Shown one piece after another: positions 45,176 to 57,387 of a stretch of 64,000 nt of DNA. Below the pieces are notes generated by a model, which searched no databases, was not told where the DNA came from, and saw only the letters and a program-made list of their open reading frames with translations. Within the stretch, counting starts at the first letter, position 1, and every line of letters starts with the position of its first letter. Source of the stretch: Rhododendron vialii (Eukaryota > Streptophyta > Magnoliopsida > Ericales > Ericaceae). The translations under genes were made by a program, and so were the position numbers. The stretch spans positions 35,859,564 to 35,923,563 of the forward strand of contig NC_080561.1 of the NCBI RefSeq assembly GCF_030253575.1, read 5' to 3'.

Positions 45176-47467
45176 CTATTCATTGATGGAGCTTGTCTCT
45201 GATTGGACAATATCCAGCATTTGCAACCGCAATTCTTCAACGATTAAATATATCTTGTCCCTTTCGGGATGCAAACTATCTTCTGAGACGAAAACATGGC
45301 TGCTCTCTTTAACTTCAATCCAACTCTGACCAGGAACTTTCTTGACGTTCCTTTGTTTCATCAAACTCCGTACTCTGGCAACATCTGTCCAACTGTTTTC
45401 AGAAGCATATATGTTGCAAAGTAATACGTGAGCGGAAGAATTTGAGGAATCAATCTTCAGAATATTTTCAGCAGCTCGTTTTCCAACCTCGGCATTATTG
45501 TATTTCATAGAAGCAGCTAGCAGAGTCTTCCATATCACTATATCAGGTTCAAATTCCATTTGATTGACAAAAGCTTCCGCTTCATTGATACGCCCAGCGC
45601 GAGAGAGCAAATCAACCACACATGAACAATGTTCTCTTGTAGGTGCAATCCCATGATCAGTTTTCATGGTATTGTACAAGTGCACACCCTCTTCTACCCG
45701 TCCAACATGACTGCAAGCAGTTAGAACCCCAATAAATGTGACTTGATTTGGCCTGATACCAGAACTTGTCATTTTTACAAAGAGCTTAAGAGCTTCTTCT
45801 CCATACCCAAACTGAGCATAACCCACAACTAAACTACTCCAGGAAACAACATCTGGACTTTCAATGGAATCAAAGAGCTTTGAAGAACTTCCAAGGGAGC
45901 CGCACTTCATATACATGTCAATCAGTCCATTAGTGACAGAGGCTTCAAGCTTGAGCCCAGTTTTCATAGCAAAGCAATGAGCTTGATTCCCCGTTTCCAG
46001 AGAAGCTATTTCTCCACAAGCTCCGAGTACATTGGCTAAACTAATATAATCGGGCTTATTTTGAGATTGCAGCATCATTTTGAATAATGAAAAGACTTCA
46101 CCAGCCTGGTTGTGCTGCATACACGCAGTAAAAATAGTATTCCAAGAAACTGAATCGGCATTCCTTCTCATCTCGTAGAACATTTTAAATGTAGCACAAA
46201 GATCTGAACACTTTGCACACATAGAAAGTAAAGTGTTGGAAACCGCTACATCTAAATCTAAACCTACTTTAATGATGTAGGAATATATTTGCATACCTTG
46301 ATTTAGGGTAACCGGGCTTGTGCATGCAGAAAGAAGGGAGCGAACTGTGATATCATCTGGGCTCCATGCCAGATGTCTCATCTGAGAAAACAACGACATG
46401 GCCTCATCAATGTGACCACTGTAAGCAAACCCCGCAATGATTGCATTCCATGATACTAAATCTGGCCTATCTATTTGCGAGAAAGCTGTTTTTGCAGAAC
46501 ACAACAGACCACATTTTGCATACATATCACTAAGGGAGCAAATTGCAAAGGTATCTCTTCCTATCCCAAATTTCACACTTATTCCATGTATCTGCCTTCC
46601 ATATTCTGGTTGCAGGAGATTGCTGCACGCACTAAAGGCACTACCAAAAACAAATTCATTTGGTTGGTAAACACCATGAGTGAGCATTTCCTTAAAGTGG
46701 TCCAATGCATCTAACTCGTAACCCAGTTGTGAAAACCCTGCAATCATTGAACTCCATGAAATTAAATCCTTTAAAGCAATCCCAGAAAACACACCCAATG
46801 CATCAGAAGTTTGGCCGAATTTCATGTACATTGCAATCAAAGCATTTTGCGCAATAAGGTATGACCCACATTCGGATTTAACAACAAGGGCATGTAACTG
46901 CCTCCCTAGCTCAATGGAGCTCAAACTTGAGCAAGCTCTTATTACATTCCCAAAGGTAAACTGATCCGGCATAACATCCCTTTGTCGCATTGTCAAAAAC
47001 AGCTTTACTGCGTCACTTTCTTGACCATGCTGCGTGTACCCAGCAATTACTGAAGTCCAAGAAACTACGTTTCTCTCGGGCATTCCGTCGAAAACCTTCC
47101 GAGCATCCTTCAATGCCCCACATTTCCCAAACATATTCAGAACATGATTCTGCAAAATCATGTCTTGCTTAAAGCTATTTGCAAGAATATGGTGATGAAC
47201 TTTTCTTCCATGCTCTACAGATCTCAGAGAAGCACATGCAGATATCAAATGGGCATAAGTACTGGGCTTTACACCAAAGTTTGTGTCTTTTTGGAGAGAG
47301 TCAAATACCTCAAGGGCTTGTTTGAAAAGGCTTTGCTTGCACAAGGAGCTTATATAGTCATTGCTTGACTGTTCAGTTTTGAAGTAATTTGGGTTCGGAG
47401 CTAATTGGATGCAGGGTTTGACATGGGAAACGGCAAAATGCAACTGGGGTTCCAAGGTTTTAATCAT
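45176..47467 (-). CDS. Pentatricopeptide repeat protein, PLS class with E/E+ domain, At3g53360-like
   Basis: An intact intronless frame of 763 residues. PLS-class PPR proteins bind organellar transcripts base by base and mostly serve C-to-U editing or processing. After about 40 residues of possible mitochondrial targeting sequence there are some sixteen P, L and S repeats with hallmark strings such as ARKVFDGMPERNVVSWTSVI, GRQIHGISVKFGIGRDTF and SSKLFDSIESPDVVSWSSLV. The C-terminus carries the E domain (VIWKTLLAASMKYNNAEVGK, HVLLCNIYASENSWTDVARV) and E+ (VPGQSWIEVKESSHVFVSED) and ends without a DYW deaminase domain. Any editing role would therefore need a DYW partner in trans. Length and architecture match the Arabidopsis At3g53360 group. 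Its RNA target is unknown. The first ATG is in a good position for the targeting sequence. Confidence 0.93.
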   Translation of the reverse strand: MIKTLEPQLHFAVSHVKPCIQLAPNPNYFKTEQSSNDYISSLCKQSLFKQALEVFDSLQKDTNFGVKPSTYAHLISACASLRSVEHGRKVHHHILANSFKQDMILQNHVLNMFGKCGALKDARKVFDGMPERNVVSWTSVIAGYTQHGQESDAVKLFLTMRQRDVMPDQFTFGNVIRACSSLSSIELGRQLHALVVKSECGSYLIAQNALIAMYMKFGQTSDALGVFSGIALKDLISWSSMIAGFSQLGYELDALDHFKEMLTHGVYQPNEFVFGSAFSACSNLLQPEYGRQIHGISVKFGIGRDTFAICSLSDMYAKCGLLCSAKTAFSQIDRPDLVSWNAIIAGFAYSGHIDEAMSLFSQMRHLAWSPDDITVRSLLSACTSPVTLNQGMQIYSYIIKVGLDLDVAVSNTLLSMCAKCSDLCATFKMFYEMRRNADSVSWNTIFTACMQHNQAGEVFSLFKMMLQSQNKPDYISLANVLGACGEIASLETGNQAHCFAMKTGLKLEASVTNGLIDMYMKCGSLGSSSKLFDSIESPDVVSWSSLVVGYAQFGYGEEALKLFVKMTSSGIRPNQVTFIGVLTACSHVGRVEEGVHLYNTMKTDHGIAPTREHCSCVVDLLSRAGRINEAEAFVNQMEFEPDIVIWKTLLAASMKYNNAEVGKRAAENILKIDSSNSSAHVLLCNIYASENSWTDVARVRSLMKQRNVKKVPGQSWIEVKESSHVFVSEDSLHPERDKIYLIVEELRLQMLDIVQSETSSINE

Positions 47468-48814
47468 TGTTGATGATTATGAGAAGTCAAATGACGTAGA
47501 AAGAGGATTCACCATTTATGTGAGGCATTTAAACAAAAACCCGGAACTCATCAATACAGAACTCACATATCATTCAAGAGCCAACGAACCCGAAAATACA
47601 CCAACTAAAATCCAGTGATCAGAAGGAAATAAAGAATAAAAGAACCGTAAAAAATTGGATCTTGCAATTCTAGCAAGTGGGTGGAGCGAGAAACTTATGA
47701 ACTCGAAGTAACTGGAAGACCCCCAACTCGAACGAGCCGAGTAAGGGAAAACGTACCGGTGTTTTGAACTTTGTTTACGTATTCTCTTTTCATTTTCTTT
47801 CGAACCAAACAACGGGGAATTTTTTTAAAATTTTCTTTCTTTTCCACGTGTTGCAAACAAAGCCTGGGTTTACAAAACTACTCCCTCCATCCCGATTTAT
47901 TTGTCTACTTTTTGACTTTTAAGTGTCCCAAAATATTTATCCATTTGACTTCTAATTGAATCAATTTTCTATTTTTCCCCTTTCTTTAGTGAAATAAAGC
48001 TATTTTTTTAAAAAAGCTGAGGGTAAATATGGAATGTTGAATCTTTTTAGGTGTAATCATTATATTCTCTAAAAAAGTTGGATTTTCGAGGTTGGACAAA
48101 CAAATTGGAACGGAAGGAGTAGCTCTGTTTGGAACTAGAGGAAAGTGAGAGAAATGAAGAAAAAATTAAAAAAAGAAAATCTTTTCCATTGTTTGGTTTG
48201 AAGAGAAAAATGAAAGAAAATAGAAAAATTTAGAAGCCTAAATAGTAGTACAATTTTCCTCTTATTTTTTCTCAATTTTCTCTTATTTTCCTTTCTCCCA
48301 TTTTCCTCAACTTCCAAAAAGACAGGTACACTTCACTTGTTTTAATTTGGAGCAACGATTGTTAAGCTATTTCCCTTAAACTTGACAAAGACTGGACAGA
48401 GGTGAGTGGAGGGGGTTGTGGCGCGTGCCACCGTAGTTCAAAAAATTAGAATAAAAATTTAAACCAATAAAGGCCGGATTAGGTTCAGTATCCAAATGAC
48501 TTACTTTTTTACACCAACGGTGGGAGAATAAGATGCACTGTTTGGTTCATATAATAATTTCTAATGACTTTCGTTTAAAGACCACAAAATAGTGGAATCA
48601 AGCCATTATTCTTATTTTTTACAAAAAGAGAGAAGTCCAGTACCAATGATGACTATGCACTTAACCTTTCTTTTGTGGTTCAAGAAATATATGCAACGAT
48701 ACTAGTGGACCGTTTGAGTCGGAACAACGTCAAAACCCCTTTCAAATCCTGGCTCTGCCATGAAGACCCCTATATTTGTTTCATTTGTGTATAGTCTTAT
48801 TGACAGAGTAGCAT
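47468..48814. other. PPR promoter region and MITE-bearing intergenic DNA
   Basis: Upstream sequence of the PPR gene, then the Stowaway-like MITE at 47881-48119 and AT-rich DNA. No further gene is recognised. Confidence 0.4.
47881..48119. mobile_element. Stowaway-like MITE, 239 bp, TA target duplication
   Basis: Left end CTCCCTCCATCCCGATTTAT and right end aaattggaacggaaggag are inverted repeats continuing inward (ttgtctac / ttggacaa). TA lies on both sides (47879-47880 and 48120-48121), the mark of Tc1/mariner-type insertion. Confidence 0.7.
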
Positions 48815-49305
48815 GTTCCAATAGGAGAGCTGGCTATTAGATATCTTGGGGTCCCTTTAATCTCAACTTGGCTTTCTTTCCACGATTGTTCTCGGTTTGT
48901 TTAAACAAAATCACTCCTTGAATCATAGTTTGGGCTTCTTTAGTTCTTGTCTTTTTTAGGACCGCTTCGGATTATTGTGTCAATGTTGTTCAACATTCCA
49001 AGTCTTCTCCACCTCATTTTACCTTTCGGCGTCTCCACTCCGTTTTATCTTGGCTTGTCTCTTATACGTAGAAGCTACAACTATCTTACTGAGAAATTTC
49101 CTCTCGACTCGCACTGAATTTCATGCTTACCTATGAAATTATTATGTCTATGTTGTTCAACATTCAAGTGTGTCTCCACTTCATTTTACCTTTTGGCGTT
49201 TCCACTCCGTTCTACCTTAGCTCGTCTCTTATCATGTAGAAGTTACAACTATCTTACGAGAAATTTTCTCTCGACTCGTACTGAATTTCATGCTCACCTC
49301 TGAAT
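48815..49305 (+). mobile_element. Fragment of LINE reverse transcriptase with internal tandem duplication
   Basis: Bases 48815-48905 encode ELAIRYLGVPLIST and LSFHDCSRFV then a stop, matching the stretch after the reverse-transcriptase catalytic core of plant L1-type elements (family form: LPVRYLGVPLIS, HDC). The next segment (gtcaatgttgttcaacattc; 'GRLQLIxSVLFNIQ' region) with its continuation is duplicated: about 48976-49137 and 49143-49304, ~165 bp each with substitutions. Stops and shifts make it a dead remnant. Confidence 0.65.
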
Positions 49306-51221
49306 CACAGAAACTTCAAGTTGGGAACTGTATATGTATCGTATCCGTGTTGGATAATGATATACTCCTCGGATACTCGCAGAAACGTATCCCAAGTCCC
49401 AACCGTATCCACAACATAAATTATGATTTCCTCTCTTTTTTGGAGTATGGAATATAAGCTTCTTCATCCGACCTTTTATAAAATTGAGATTGTGGGGCAC
49501 ATCTTGCATTGTTTTATAGAGCAAAAGGATTAGGAATATATGAATGCACTTTTTCTACTTTGCTACGAGAGAGGAAAAGAGTAGTGGGCATGTGGGATGA
49601 AAAGAGGATTACTCCTATCTTTTTTGATAGTTTTCTGAATTATGGTCCTTAATTTTTAGTGTATTTTTTGAATCCAGAGGGTTCACTTGAACCCCTGGAG
49701 TCCATGTAGAGCCGCCCCTGGTTGTATTAGACTTCAATGCAAAAAGTAATTAGAACATGGGGAGAATATAGACTAATTTATTGGGTTGATATAAACAGAT
49801 TCTAATCGAAAGCAAAATAAAATATCGTACGACCTGTAACAATCTATTTTCCAAAGAGTTGGATTTTGCATCACAGGAACACAGTGGTTTCTCACCATTT
49901 TCGTTATCAGGTGTATTGCAATGCTGAAATTTTTTAGAATCGCACTTTTATCGAACATAACCTCTCTTTTTTTGAAGGTGTATCGAACATAACCTAGCTG
50001 TATTCGTATCCTACCTTTTTTGTTCAAATTTTCTTGTTTTGTTGTATCTGTATTGTATTGTATCCATGTCCATATCCCGTATGGGTGTCATTGCTTCATA
50101 AGTCCTCATTCTAATAAGGTTTCTTGGGAAGACATCAGGCAGCATAATGGCATCTTCAGTTTACAGCATTTGAATTCTGAAACCCCTGTGGAATTTCACT
50201 ACCAGCAACCAACAATAAGGAACTGTCTTCTGTCACTCTTCCACCAAAAGGCATACAAAATTGTCACTAGTCTACCCTTATGGCCATCGAGGTTTCGCAA
50301 CTGGTTCTACTGCCCATGTGTCTGTCAAACAATGTATCGACAAAAGTCGGAATCTATTTTGTATGCTCCATGACCATGGTTGCAGTCATGTCCAATTTAA
50401 AAACTCTACAATCTTAAATATTTCCTTGTTTTTTTCCCTTTCGCAAAGAGATTTGGCTTTCCCTTTCAAGTGCATCTACAGTAGCATCAAAGTGGCTATG
50501 ATCTCTACCACACTTCACAATTTAAAACTAGTGCTTGAACTCGCATACCGTAATTCTTGTGTCCATCGATACTTACCTGCACTGCATGATGAATGTGAAA
50601 AACTATGATAGCAAGTAAAAGGAACCCGTGAACATACTTGAGCCTCTGCAAACCAAATTAAAATCAGGCCAAGCTCCGTTGCTGGAACTAGGGACTATGA
50701 AAAAACCAGTCTACGACACCATCTGAAACAATCGACAAACTTAAGTTTTCTCAAAACACCAACTTAACAACACAGCTACACTGACAACAGCACAAAAAAT
50801 CAGAAGAATTGAATTTTTGTCCCTTTGTAAGTTTTCTGACGAAAATTGCACTGCTCTACATCACATTGTTAATCCCAAGAAAAGTCAACATGAACAAAAA
50901 GTTAAGTTTCTTTCTCATTTCTCAGCAGTATAACACTATCAGATTTTCCATTCAGTGTCACAAAGTTCTTATCCAACAGCGAAAATTCTAAATTGCACTA
51001 GCCGTGAAGAGAAACTACGATTCTCCGGTGCGTAACAAGAAAATAGAGAAAAAAAGAAAAAAAAAAAAGCATTAAGGTCACTGCCTTCTTGCTTCTCAAT
51101 TCCACAGAACTATTAAGGAAACAACAATTTATCTAGCCTCTCATGCTCCACTGAGAAAAGGAGCAAAAACCTGTTGTATTTACGTTCTCACTCAAGAAAG
51201 TAGGGAAAAAGATTATCTGTG
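49306..51221. other. Intergenic region, hAT-like end at about 49713-49727
   Basis: The motif gtagagccgcccctgg at about 49710-49726, with gggttcacttgaacccctgg before it, resembles one end of a plant hAT-like element. The other end was not found. Between 50000 and 50640 there are overlapping open frames of about 115 codons on the plus strand without recognisable domains. The part near 51221 is the likely 3' UTR of the hydrolase gene. Confidence 0.4.
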
Positions 51222-54200
51222 TTATTTCCTGGCAGAAACAGTATGTTCATCAACTTCGGATTGAGGTTGGTTTGTGCTTGCAAGTGGACCTTGTGGGCTT
51301 CGAAATAGAGTAGAGAGTATTTGTCTGTGGCATTCGTCACAGAAAAAGAAATAGGAGAAGTGGCCCTCATCTGGGAATCTATGCACGATCGCACTGGGTA
51401 AAACCCTAGCCACATAGTCGATCATTGATGACGGGACTACCAGGTCATCCATTCCCTGTTCAGCATAGACAAAATTAAGTAACTCCGAATATAAAGCCAA
51501 TAAAACTCCCAAACTTAAACGTATGGTTGCTGTTTTCTAATCTGTTTCGCGTAGCATTTTGTAGAATCTAGTTTAGATGGCGGTTTGTAAATAGTGTTCT
51601 AGGAATTGTTTTGGAAAATAGCCGTTTCTAAAGAAACATTTTAAATACTCAGAAACAGTTTTTGCTGAAAATTCAACAAGGTAGGGGAATTATGTGCTCT
51701 CTTTTTTGTTTTTAAAAACAACATTTTAAAGTTGTTCAGCATAATTTATTCTGAACATAACTGCCACACATAGCCTGCTTTAACACTTTGAAGTCATAGC
51801 TACCATTTGGTCCTACAAAGCAGGTTCTAAATACAAGAGGATCAACTCAACAAACTAATAACATAACAAAACAAGATCCAAAAAAGAAAAAGGCTGCGAA
51901 CCTGCCATATGTGAACTGGACCAAGAAATCCAGTCAACTCACACTCTGCCTGGCTATACATGAATTTGAGCCAAGGAAAAATGCCTTTTCCAGGGCATTT
52001 CTTCTGCACTTGAAGATCTGCCAGTTTGAAACCCCAACTTGATACCAGCAGCACAGCTTCCTCTATGAATGGTTGTGTACTTAAGTGGCGGATCGACTCC
52101 TCAACATCTCTATGCCAAAATTCTTGAAATTCTGTTTTTTCAGTGAGAGCTTTATCCTGAATAAATAAAAATGGAATTATAACTCATTTGAAAGGTGGAA
52201 AACTCCTACTTGATAATTATTTATATTTACATTTCTATCAACAGGCTCAACGAAACACCGGAATAATATACGTCAGACATGTGTTGATGCTATGGCAACA
52301 GTTAGTTTTGATGAATTTGTTGTTAATCAAGCGCAATCCAAATGCTTTCCATCACAAAACATCAAAAGAGTGACTAAAAAAGCATTTCAGATTATATAAC
52401 AAGTTTCCTTTCACCAACGAGAAACTTCAAGCCAAATGCCCAAGTAAACTAGGTAGTAGATAGTTGGACCTAGTTTATGTCTCTAAAATGGTGAATGACC
52501 ATTAGTGACCAAAGAATTGGCATTCCGAAGTAATTATTATGAAGAATCTATGAAGATTTTAGGGAGTAGTTTTGTAAAGCCACAAGTCCACATGACCTAA
52601 ATCATAGGGTACCGTATGAAAGTGCCTAAACCCTAAACCCTATGAAAGTTCCTAAACCACTAAAACCCTATAATAGGAAAGTGCACCCTAAAACCCTATA
52701 AAAGTGCCTAAACCCTAGGGTACCCTACGCTAGGGTAATCTACCCTACCCTAGGGTACCATATCCTATAATAAAAAAAAAGTGCACCCTAAAATCTTATG
52801 AAAGTGCCTAAACTCTAGGATACCCTACCCTACTCTAGGATACCCTAAAATGGACTTGAGACCTTACAAAATTAATAGGTGGACTTGTGGGCTTATGAAG
52901 TTCACATGATGGACCTAAGACTAATTTTCTAAAGATTTTAACCCTATTCTGCAATACAGTCCACAACTCAACTACTCATCTTCAAAATCTCAAATTTCCA
53001 CTTGACTTTAATGCTGACCCAAGTTGCTAGGATTTGGTTATACCAATTTAGAACTACAATAAAAATCAACTAGTCAATCATGCATATCATAAGGATTCAA
53101 TATGGGAATGAACACACCTTATTTCCCAGTGACAAAGACAACCACTTATCAATCTGACCATGCTTTCCTGATAAGAAAGTTTGGCTGTAGAAGTAACCGA
53201 GTAATGTAGGGAATCTTCTAGCTAAATTGTACATCAGTTTCCTCCTTTGCACCCACATCTCCCACGTTCCAGACATCTCTTCCTTAGTCATGCTTGATTC
53301 ATATGGATTAACCATAGGAGCAAACATGGCTGCACCTGCGAAACAACCACAGATACATCACAACAAACATATACCAGATCATATGTCAACAGACTGACAG
53401 AATTCTGAAAGATCTTGACACATATCTTGATACAGGGAAGCACTTCAACCAACTTTTCAGGAGGACAAATAAGGGCCATGTGAGTGTAACAAATATCCTG
53501 ATAATAACTGGGACAATAAGACTTTGTCATTGTAGTAACACCACACTCACTCAACCCAAGAAGTCGCATGATTTCCACAAAATTAAAACATCATAGACGT
53601 CAACCAAAATAACATTAGTCCAGTGTCATAATTCCAATATTATAGACATTCTTTACTAGATCAGGTACAAATGGCATAAAATAGTCAATAGGACCCTGGC
53701 TATAATGCCTTTTTTCCTTTTTCACCTTTTTCTTTTTCTTTCTTTTTCACCAACTTCTACAAGAAGACATCAGGTTTCATCTCACTTATTTTTGTCCATT
53801 CCATGCCCCATCCATGCCTTGAAATGGATATATAATCATCTGCGAAGGACCCCATTTTTATCCCTGTCAAAATTTCCTCATGCCATTCAGAAAAGGAAAA
53901 GCATTCTTATTAGCTCAAAAGGCTCTCATTTGGCTTTGGTCAGCTAAGGACCTGATTCTTATCCCTACTCAAATTTCCTCGTGCAGTTCAGAGGCAAAGC
54001 ATTCTCATTAGCTCAAAAGGCTCTAATTTGGCTATGGTCCGGTTACACAAATCGCAGACTCTGGACATGCTAACTTGGTGCCCCCCACGAGCATGATTTG
54101 GTCTTTTGTCCCCAAAAGCTCGTTGTGAGAGAGAATTCATGAATTCTTATTCTCAGATGTAATCATAAGGTCAAGCATACCTTGTATTCTACTGAAGATT

Positions 54201-57200
54201 TGTACCACTAAGCAAATAACCAATTCAGTTATGCTCCGATCACAATATTATTTAACAACAAGAAGCATGTAGCTAGTGGAAGAAAAGGTCAGCGTACCTG
54301 CAATGCGACTGGGGATGTACTTGAGCGCAGCCCAAGCATGCATGGCTCCACTTGAAAACCCCAACACCCAGAATTTGTCATTTACCCCGGCAGCATTTGC
54401 CAAGTCCACCATGTCCAAAGCCGATGTGTTGAGGTTCCTCTTTGGATGAGGGTCGCTCTCCCCAAAACCAGGAAGATCATAAGTTATCAAACGGACACCA
54501 AACTCCTCAAGCAGTGACTCTTTGACTCCCGGTATACCTTCATAGTTAAAATCGGTTAGAAAACCATGACTTCTTACTGAGACATTTCTGCTCCAAATTT
54601 ATGCCAAAAACACAAGTTAGACACTCATAAATACATTTCCCTAATGTCTTCAACACTTTTAGGAGCTATCTACCTGCAAGCCTGGAAGATAGAAATCCGT
54701 GTGGTGCAATCAAGGAATATCTAGCTCTGTCTCGTGGAACACCTTGCTCACGATAAGCCATGTGTCTACCATCTGGAAGTAGTATGCGTGTAGCGCTTGG
54801 AGGATGTATGTACACTTTCTTTGCCCTGGGAACCGAGCTATCATGTCCATTATTTACATTCAGCACTGCACACGTAAAATCGTCACTTTGAATCAATAAT
54901 TAGTTTGAGAGAAAAGATGAAAAAAAGGTCAAACCCAGTGCATGAGGCTCCCGCCATTGCAGGGTCTAGGGAAGGGTTGAGAAAAGATGAAGTATAAGAG
55001 AAAAGCATAATTCCGTCAAACTAAGCAATGATATTCATCCTTTCATAGTATCTATTTTTCAAGTAGAAATGTCCAAGAAACTAAGAAAAATAATATTACT
55101 GGGACATGAAAGCTTAAAGAACAATCCGGGCACAAACACCTAAACATATCAACACATAGTAAGAAGAAGTATGTTTGCAACTTCAACATTATTAAATGCC
55201 AGAAATAGGGGGCACAAGTAAAGCCGGCTTCGGTGGATGGTTAAGGAATCAAGCCAGGGAATGGGTGCTAGGCTACTATGGGAAACTCACAAGCAAATGG
55301 GAAGTGCTCTCTACTCCAGGTGGTGAAGCAGATTTGCTGGAAGCAGTGAATTTAATCAAGGAGGGATCAAACCCAACCCACCCTCATGGAGCTCTAATTC
55401 AAGATTCAAGATTCTTGCTCAACCGAACGGGCTCTACAAGTATCCACATATACCAGCAGGCAAACCAAAGTGCGGATCATTTGGCAAGGGTGGGAGCAGA
55501 ACAATTGGAAGAATTTGTGGAGTGTGAAGAGTAACCTCCTCCTGTTATGCATTTTGTGCTTGAAGATGCACTAGGATGGGTCACTTGAGGGTCTAAATGA
55601 CTCCTGTTGTTGGAATTTGAACCTGTTTGAACTTTGTTTTCTCTTCCAAAGCACCCAAAAAAAAAAACTTGAGGTGAAAGTGCTAAAGTGTTAGCCATGT
55701 CAAGCACTTTTGTCCTAGACATGCTTTTGATATAAATAAACAGCAGTGAAGAAGAAAAGTCCTAATTCTCCTATTTTCTTGTCACAGTGTAACCGTTCCT
55801 CTTCTTCTTTGAATCATTCTAGATGAGTTGTTGACCAACAGATCTAGAAGCTTAAGCTCTTCGACGCATAGACAACATTATTATATGTATCCACAACAGA
55901 AAGCCAAAAAGCGATTCTAAACATCATATGGCATATGTATAAGCAACAAGTTTACATCTCCAGCACTCTAATCACTACTTTACGTTCACCAACTTTAAAA
56001 CTCGTTGTAGTTATTCAAGAACTTCTGTACATATTGGGCAGGAAGTGGATATGCGTAAGCCAGCTAGTAACTGGTCATGCAAACTTTGTTCAGATGCAGC
56101 CACAACAACACCAACAGGCCTAGCAGACAAGCAATGTCAGTATTCTGTTGTTATCATTCATGTTTACCTAGCAAGAAGTTAAGAATGTGTCCACTTGAAA
56201 CCTCCATCAGTCAACTCACAAACAAAACCTCACTTTTGCAATGTATGCATAACTACAAGTGAAGATGTTGGCTCATAGCTCACTTATCCTGTACATTGAC
56301 CAACAACAACTAGGCATGAAGCACAATGCTGGCTTATTGTTTGTCCACGAAATGCACCAGATGGGATGTTTTTCCACATAAATGAAACATTCTGCCCACC
56401 AATGCATAAAAGGTGCTAAGCTTTTCAAAGACATGCAAGCATTGCATTGTAATCCACAAAGAAGAACCTCAAACAATAACCCACTGTCTAAAATGGAGAA
56501 ACAAGAAACAGCAAGCAACTTCCATAGAGAAGCCTCCCGGGCATAACAAACCAATAACAAGACCCAAAAAAATAGCACATGTTCTCCAAACAAAGATTAC
56601 CATTGCATAATTCACCAATTTATTTCAGTAGCTCGGAGTGGTTTTTTCTAACTAAGGCAACCCTGGCTACCTTCATTTCAAACCTGTAATTAGGTATCTC
56701 GTCACAACACTAAAATTCTGACCATGAGGGCAAAATGTGCAAAATAAGATTGAAGAATAATCATCACAAAAACCAAAACAAAAGGTGCTAATATTTCAAC
56801 AGGCTTATCCCACAAGAACCAGAACCAATGCTCAACTATGTCAAATGCTTATTTCGCTTGTTCAAACTATGATTACAGAGCAAATTTCCCAAAACTGATC
56901 CAAGAAAATTGAAAGTACCTGCAAAGGCCAGGAAGAAGACGAGAATTATAACCGACCACGCGTGAAACGGGTCACGATCCTCTGGCAGATACTCGTTCAA
57001 ATACCTTAATCTACCCGAAACCTTAGCCACCGGTCCTCTCAGTTTTCGCACGGCATACGAATCCTCAGTCAAATAGTTCTGTACCACTATGTCCTTACAC
57101 CCTTTCCCCAATTCAAAAACCATTTCTCCCCAAGCTTTCGCAAACCCTTTCACGTGATCTTTAAAGCTCTCCGATTCACCCAATTCCCCCTCCACCGCCT

Positions 57201-57342
57201 CACCGATACGGAATCCCGGCATTTCGGTTTCGAAAGCCGGGGTCGGAACCCCAACTGTGTCGGCATTGTATCTCAATCCTGTGTCCTCTACCAGGCTCAT
57301 GAGCTCTTCTCCCCACGATTTCGAACTTGTAAATCCCGACAT
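51222..57342 (-). CDS. Alpha/beta-hydrolase superfamily membrane protein
   Basis: Six exons on the minus strand join in frame: 57342-56919, 54865-54674, 54537-54298, 53335-53118, 52156-51902 and 51455-51222, 520 residues, all GT-AG. The start at 57342 (MSGFTSSKSWGEELMSL) matches the family N-terminus; an in-frame ATG at 57387 would add 15 residues. Order: an N-terminal region with GFAKAWGEMVFELGKGCKDI and YLNEYLPEDRDPFHAW, one membrane span at about residues 122-141 (VIILVFFLAFA), then a hydrolase core with VYIHPPSATRILLPDGRHMA, APHGFLSSRLAG (oxyanion region), YDLPGFGESDPHP, the nucleophile elbow GFSSG, a lid-like stretch (FLSGKHGQIDKWLSLSLGNK), HIWQGMDDLVVP (acid Asp) and FPDEGHFSYFFFCDECH (His). 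The Ser-Asp-His triad is complete, so activity is likely. The substrate is unknown; relatives in plants are uncharacterised. Intron 1 is 2.05 kb and contains a LINE RNase H remnant; intron 4 has telomere-like repeats. Confidence 0.92.
52600..52860. repeat. Degenerate telomere-like repeat tract in a hydrolase intron
   Basis: The tract has many copies of ccctaaa (plant telomere unit, CCCTAAA) mixed with aaaaccctat and taccctagggta variants, interspersed with the recurring phrase gaaagtgcctaaaccct. The longest exact run is short (cctaaaccctaaaccctat). It lies in the intron between hydrolase exons 4 and 5 (52157-53117). Confidence 0.7.
55196..55534 (+). mobile_element. RNase H-domain remnant of a LINE-type retroelement
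   Basis: The frame GFGGWLRNQAREWVLGYYGK ... GEADLLEAVNLIKEGSNPTH ... IHIYQQANQSADHLARVGAE follows the plant RVT_3/RNase H pattern (G..G.VIRD..G.WV.GF, E...L..A..LI, H.YR.AN..AD.LA..G). The middle of the domain, including the usual LWALLWGL stretch, is missing. It lies antisense in hydrolase intron 1 and is a dead fragment. A domesticated RNase H-like gene is possible but less likely, given the missing catalytic middle. Confidence 0.65.
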
Positions 57343-57387
57343 TTCTGTATGTATAGGATATGTACACACACCCACCGATGAACTCAA

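Noticed and set aside
44908-45240. Minus-strand frame of 110 codons after the PPR stop
   Set aside because: It overlaps the end of the PPR gene in another frame and then its 3' UTR, with no recognisable domain.
50020-50608. Overlapping plus-strand frames of about 115 codons
   Set aside because: No domain, no supporting splice structure, and several frames are open together, as in biased non-coding sequence.
52600-52860. CRISPR-like or satellite array
   Set aside because: The repeats are degenerate telomere-type units with no regular spacers, and this is plant nuclear DNA.
57342-57387. Upstream in-frame ATG as the hydrolase start
   Set aside because: The extra 15 residues do not resemble family members, whose N-terminus matches MSGF at 57342. 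The upstream start remains possible but is less likely.
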